Shown here: in pieces, positions 19,692-23,156 of the stretch
How the letters are laid out: each line of letters starts with the position of its first letter
Numbering within the stretch: the first letter of the stretch is position 1
Assembly (NCBI GenBank): GCA_001579985.1
Contig: LRSR01014332.1
Span: forward strand, 1 to 23,156
Direction: 5' to 3'
Source: Hypsibius dujardini
Taxonomy: Eukaryota > Tardigrada > Eutardigrada > Parachela > Hypsibiidae
DNA: 23,156 bases
The notes under the pieces: generated by a model
What the model saw: only the letters and a program-made list of their open reading frames with translations
Databases searched by the model: none
Told to the model about the DNA's origin: nothing
Position numbers and translations under genes: made by a program

Positions 19692-22536
19692 ATGAAGACG
19701 GCATCTTTACTACTGCTACGGCTGCTGCTACGTATTCGAGCCAGCGATTGCTACGGTATCTTCTCCGGACCGCAGGACCCGGGCCTCGCGAACTACACGG
19801 GTAGTGCTCCATCGACGATACTGGATGTGTGCATGTTTGTTAATCGCGCCGCAGACGGTTACCCACCGCTGCTGCAGAATTTCGATCCGGCCGTCGCGGC
19901 GGTTGACCTCGGTCTTGAGTACATCCGAGCCACGAAGCTGCTGCCCGATCACATCCTACTGAACATGGTGTATGTCAATTTGGGACCGCGGTGTAGCAAG
20001 GACAGGTCCAACGCCCTGCAGTGGGCGCTCAAGCTGACGGACAGCGGGATCAAGTGCAGGGTGTTCATTGGACCAGGTGCGACGAGTCTGAGAGGCGACA
20101 TATGAGCATACCTTTGTTACGGAATAATGTAAACCTTCAGTGAGTTGTCTCCTTTATGGAATTGCAGGCTGCACGCGCGCTGTTGAGGGAGTATATGACT
20201 ATGCCTCGTTCCTAGCCGTGCCGGTCATCGCACTTCCAGGCGATGGCATCGGCCCAAAAGCGCGCCTGACGGACTACGAAGTACTCAGCCGAATATCAGT
20301 GACTCACACGGTAACCGAAAAACTGGAACGAGCTACTCTGACGGTCCGTTAGTCCGTTCCTTTATTCGTCCATTGGTCCGTTGGTCCTTTAGTCCGTCCG
20401 TCTCCTCATCCCTTTATCTTTTCGTCCACCCATCCGTCCTTCTGTTCATCCGTCCGTCCGTCCGTTCGTTCATCCGTTGGTCCGTCCTATGGTCCGTTGG
20501 TCCGTCCGTCCTTTTATCCTTTCGTCCATACAATCCTCCGCCCTTCAGTTTATTCGTCCGTCCGGCCGACCATCCATCCATCCGCCTGTTTGTCCCTTCG
20601 TTCGTCTGCCTGCCTACCTGCCTGCTTGCCTGTTTGCCTGTTTGCCTGCCTGCCTGCCTATCTGCCTGCCTATCTGACTGTCTGCCTGCCTGCCTGTCTG
20701 CCTGTTTGACTGTCTGACTGTCTGCATGTCTGACTGTCTGCTTGTCTGTTAAGATTGAGATTTACATACCGACCGGGCGGATATTCCTAAACGTCTTTGT
20801 TATGCACATTTGATTTTATTATCGCGCCGAGCACGTAAAATTCAATTAGGGAACATCCATTAATGACGTCATTTTTATTAGAAGACTCAACACCCACTCC
20901 CCCTAACGTCAGAGTTCGTCAGAATTTTTGTAACACCCCGTAGATCTTCAGTTTCTGACGTCAGAAACCATAGACCCCTTCTATTGCAGGAAAAAAAATG
21001 TGAAATATGTTTTTATCACTCCAAATCGAGTCTGTCCTCCACCAGTTCTCGTTCGCGCGCCGGAAGCTCTCTCGTGTGGGAATTTCGGGGCAAGAACTAA
21101 CGAATGCATCGATGAACAGCCGATACGGCGTGCTCGCTTTTTGTGAAAATATTCGCTCAACAGCACGCACATAGCGCTCCAATCAAATTTCACTAAACCA
21201 TTTGAAATCCTTTTCTTCACGGAGCTTGCCGACATTTTCAAGGGATGTGTAATGCAAAAACAATTCCAAAATTGAGCATTCTTAAGCTTATCGGGTTCCC
21301 CAAAGCTGACGTCAGGACACCGGTCTACCCTCCATCCCGTGCAGTCAGAGTTCGTCAGGTATTTTTCGCACCGCCACCCCCCCCCCCACCAACCAATACT
21401 GACGTCATTAATGGATGCTTCCTTAGAACTCCTACTTCCCAATTGCGCTCGATGTGGTTAAAAATTGCGTTACTTCAGTCCGCGCGATAATACGGCCATA
21501 TGTGTAATATAATACGTTCCGAAATCGATCTACCAAAACACCAGCTATTCCTGAGCGTATTTGTTCGGGAACATAGAATACCGCCTACGTGATATTGAAA
21601 TTTCTGGCTCTATTCAACTACACCAACGCCTTTTTTGCCGCGGACGGATCGGATGAATTTTACAACAACATGCTCGCAGTCACATCGGGTATTATACGAG
21701 CTGCTTCGCCGACCTTTCAATACACCATGAAGTTCACCTCTCTCCAAACTGATGGGTTAAAGGGACAGTTGCACGATTTGGTCCGCCAGATTGCCATCAG
21801 CGCCAGAGGTGAGCTCCAGAACAATCTTACTATTTTGGCATTCCGGAATCCGGCTATAGTGCGCGCAAAGCACATGCTTGCGTACTATAGTACGACGGGT
21901 CAGGCCTAATTCTGGTCACCCCGTTTTTGGGTCTAATCCTGGCCACCCTCATTTAGTAAGGGCAACAGGTGGCGCGTCCATCGCTAAGATTGCTCGATTG
22001 CTTGATTAGCATGGCGAGACCATACAGGAGAATGCTCCGTGAGAAAGCGCATGCAGCGCCCTCTTCTAGTCTAGTGTGAAATCGTCGGTCGGATTTCTGT
22101 CTGATTCTCTCTTCTGACACGTTTTGCTCTGAAAGTTCACATTCACATCCCGGCATTAAATTGTTTCGGTGATGAAGGCCTTTATATCAGCGTTGATAGT
22201 TTCATTGAAATCGAATAGTGAATTAAATAATCTTTTTGCAAAGTGGCCAGGATTAGGCGAAAAAATGGGGTGGCCAGAATTAGGCCTGACTCCTCGTACG
22301 GATCATTCATCACATGTGCGGTAATTGTTGTTGTTGTGTGCATTAGTTGTCTTCCTCATGATAAACGTGGATTGGTTGCGTCAATTTATGGTCAGTCCGC
22401 TGTGTCTTTTCCCTTCAGGTTTATGTCTTTTGCTTTAGAATAAAGTTCGTCGGTATCATAATTATCTTTTGCGATGTTCGCTGCCTTCTTTGGGCAGCAC
22501 ACTGCGGAAGCCGCCGGAATGGTTACGAGCGAATAC
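19692..22536 (+). CDS. Receptor with ANF-type ligand-binding domain (receptor guanylyl cyclase-like), 5' part
   Basis: Four exons are supported: 19692-20076, 20168-20310, 21577-21889 and 22511-22536. They are phase-consistent and give 289 residues before the window ends. Residues 1-17 are a signal peptide (SLLLLRLLLRI). The rest fits the periplasmic-binding-like extracellular domain of natriuretic-peptide-receptor/guanylyl-cyclase proteins: AVDLGLEYIRATKLLPDH; VFIGPGCTRAVEGVYDYASF; VPVIALPGDGIG; VLSRISVTHT; FLALFNYTNAFFAAD; then NPAIVRAKHMLAYY joined to TAGMVTSEY, matching the family's VR..ML.A...GMT.GEYV with the same spacing. The exon 3 donor (TATA|GTACGA) and the 26-nt exon 4 are inferred from that match and are the least certain. 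Transmembrane, kinase-homology and cyclase domains would lie beyond the window, so the cyclase assignment is unproven; an orphan or clearance-type receptor is possible. Confidence 0.8.
20341..20750 (+). repeat. Tetranucleotide (TCCG)n then (TGCC)n tract, receptor intron 2
   Basis: Degenerate TCCGTCCG/TCCATCC runs (20341-20600) pass into TGCCTGCC/TGTCTGAC runs (20608-20750). The tract begins 31 nt after the exon 2 end. ORFs reading as Cys/Leu/Pro or Ser/Val/Arg repeats across it are artefacts. Confidence 0.95.
20848..21427. mobile_element. Inverted-repeat element in receptor intron 2
   Basis: Left end AGGGAACATCCATTAATGACGTCA and right end TGACGTCATTAATGGATGCTTCCTT are inverted repeats of about 24 bp with one or two differences. 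C-rich stretches follow each end (CACCCACTCCCCCTAACG; the C-run at about 21376-21389). A GTCAGAGTTCGTCAG segment occurs twice inside as a direct repeat (about 20909 and 21345). No transposase is encoded; a 153-codon minus-strand ORF inside has no family resemblance. The superfamily is not assigned. Confidence 0.75.
21899..22290. mobile_element. 392-bp MITE with long TIRs in receptor intron 3
   Basis: The left end GTCAGGCCTAATTCTGGTCACC continues through CTAATCCTGGCCAC. The right end, reverse-complemented, is GTCAGGCCTAATTCTGGCCACC through CTAATCCTGGCCAC. About 46 bp pair with few mismatches. Each arm contains the CTAAT-CTGG-CAC motif twice, so the TIR is itself a short tandem. No target-site duplication is obvious. 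It starts 9-10 nt after the inferred exon 3 donor at 21890. Confidence 0.8.
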
Positions 22537-22548
22537 GTACGTTTAACT

Positions 22549-22892
22549 GGCACGATCTAAAACATGGACTGTACTGAGTGTACTGGATTCCTGTACTGGA
22601 CTCCTGTACTGTACTGACTTTGGAACATATTCAACAGAAAGTTAGTCAATCAACAATCAACCAAATGAACAGCAGATGACTTTCAATCAAGCAATCAATT
22701 GACGGCAATTGCCTCAATAGACTTGTAGCTGTGTACCGTCAATTGATTGTTTGATTGAAAGTCATGTGCTGTTCATTTGGTTGATTGTTGATTGACTAAC
22801 TTTTTGTTGAATATGTTCCAAAGTCAGTACAGTACACGAGTCCAGTACAGGAGTCCAGTACACCCAGTACAGTCCATGTTTTAGATCGTGCC
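22549..22892. mobile_element. 344-bp foldback element with 9-bp target-site duplication
   Basis: Arms 22549-22705 and 22736-22892 are 157 bp each and differ at about six positions (about 96% identical). They surround a 30-nt loop. The outer end is GGCACGATCTAAAACATGG. The 9-mer CGTTTAACT flanks both sides (22540-22548 and 22893-22901) as an exact direct repeat. A 9-bp duplication with very long arms suits a Mutator-like or foldback element; this class assignment is inference. It sits 12 nt downstream of receptor exon 4, in intron 4. Confidence 0.92.
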
Positions 22893-22901
22893 CGTTTAAC
22901 T

Positions 22902-23156
22902 TGCTTTGTCTAGCTCTCGAGCATACTGATGATGAGTCAACCAGTTTGACTTGGGCAAGAACGGAGATTTCCCCTTCCGATCGGTGTGGCTTTTTTTTCA
23001 CAATTACCTGTTTATATATCATAATTTTACATTGGAGTCTCGAGCTGGAAATCACATCTGCGGTTTCAGAAAAAAAAGACGGAAGAAAAAGACTTCCCGC
23101 GCCACTTTGTGTTATGAGCCCGGGCTTGATTAATTGATTTATCAGCAGATTTCAAC
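22902..23156 (+). other. Probable receptor intron 4 remainder to window edge
   Basis: I found no exon continuing the receptor domain here in the required phase. Short ORFs on both strands (for example plus 22901-23137) have no family resemblance. The next exon is expected beyond the window. Confidence 0.4.

Noticed and set aside
20981-21442. 153-codon minus-strand ORF, considered as a transposase
   Set aside because: It lies inside an inverted-repeat element but shows no DDE or other transposase motif and runs across its end.
22464-22536. Upstream extension of receptor exon 4 (frame reading IIIIFCDVRCLLWAAH)
   Set aside because: It resembles the receptor domain superficially but duplicates a segment already supplied by exon 3 (NPAIVRAKHML) and is out of phase with the GMVTSEY block.

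Overview
The window is nuclear DNA of a compact animal genome. Seven protein-coding loci, most split by short GT-AG introns, lie in 23 kb. All are animal or eukaryotic families: UNC50, XRCC2, pICln, a CENP-B/Tigger-type HTH protein, PSMD13/Rpn9, an animal heme peroxidase, and an ANF-receptor-type extracellular domain as found in receptor guanylyl cyclases. Gene spacing, tiny exons and many (TTGA)n tracts suggest a small invertebrate, possibly an ecdysozoan such as a tardigrade. That last step is a low-confidence inference, since no species-specific marker is visible.

Layout: 1-559 is upstream DNA with a (TTGA)n tract. UNC50 (+, 560-1740) converges on XRCC2 (-, 1885-3015). XRCC2 and pICln (+, 3417-4109) diverge from a gap of about 400 bp. 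4110-5489 is intergenic and carries two small inverted-repeat elements. A CENP-B-type HTH gene (+, about 5490-6602) converges on the 12-exon PSMD13 gene (-, 7009-9088). 9089-11127 has no recognisable gene. The 14-exon secreted heme peroxidase gene (+) fills 11128-17190. 17191-19691 is intergenic with only weak ORFs. The first four exons of a receptor gene (+) begin at 19692 and run off the right edge.

I rebuilt exon chains by hand from family similarity and splice phase. XRCC2 gives 278 aa, PSMD13 386 aa, UNC50 250 aa, pICln 208 aa and the peroxidase 845 aa. All junction phases are consistent, which is strong internal support. The genes form no operon. Four are housekeeping functions: Golgi trafficking, recombination repair, snRNP/methylosome assembly and the proteasome lid. 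The right half holds a secreted oxidase and a cell-surface receptor.

The most notable material is non-coding. The window holds a dense set of short inverted-repeat (MITE-like or foldback) elements from several apparent families. They include a 344-bp hairpin with 157-bp arms and 9-bp target-site duplications, inserted immediately behind a splice donor; a three-copy TA-flanked palindrome family; a 151-bp element abutting the CENP-B-like gene; and a roughly 760-bp hAT-like element in a peroxidase intron. The peroxidase itself keeps its distal His, catalytic Arg and Ca2+ ligands but has lost both acidic residues that esterify heme. Its introns carry complementary (TGTCTG)n and (CAGACA)n tracts.
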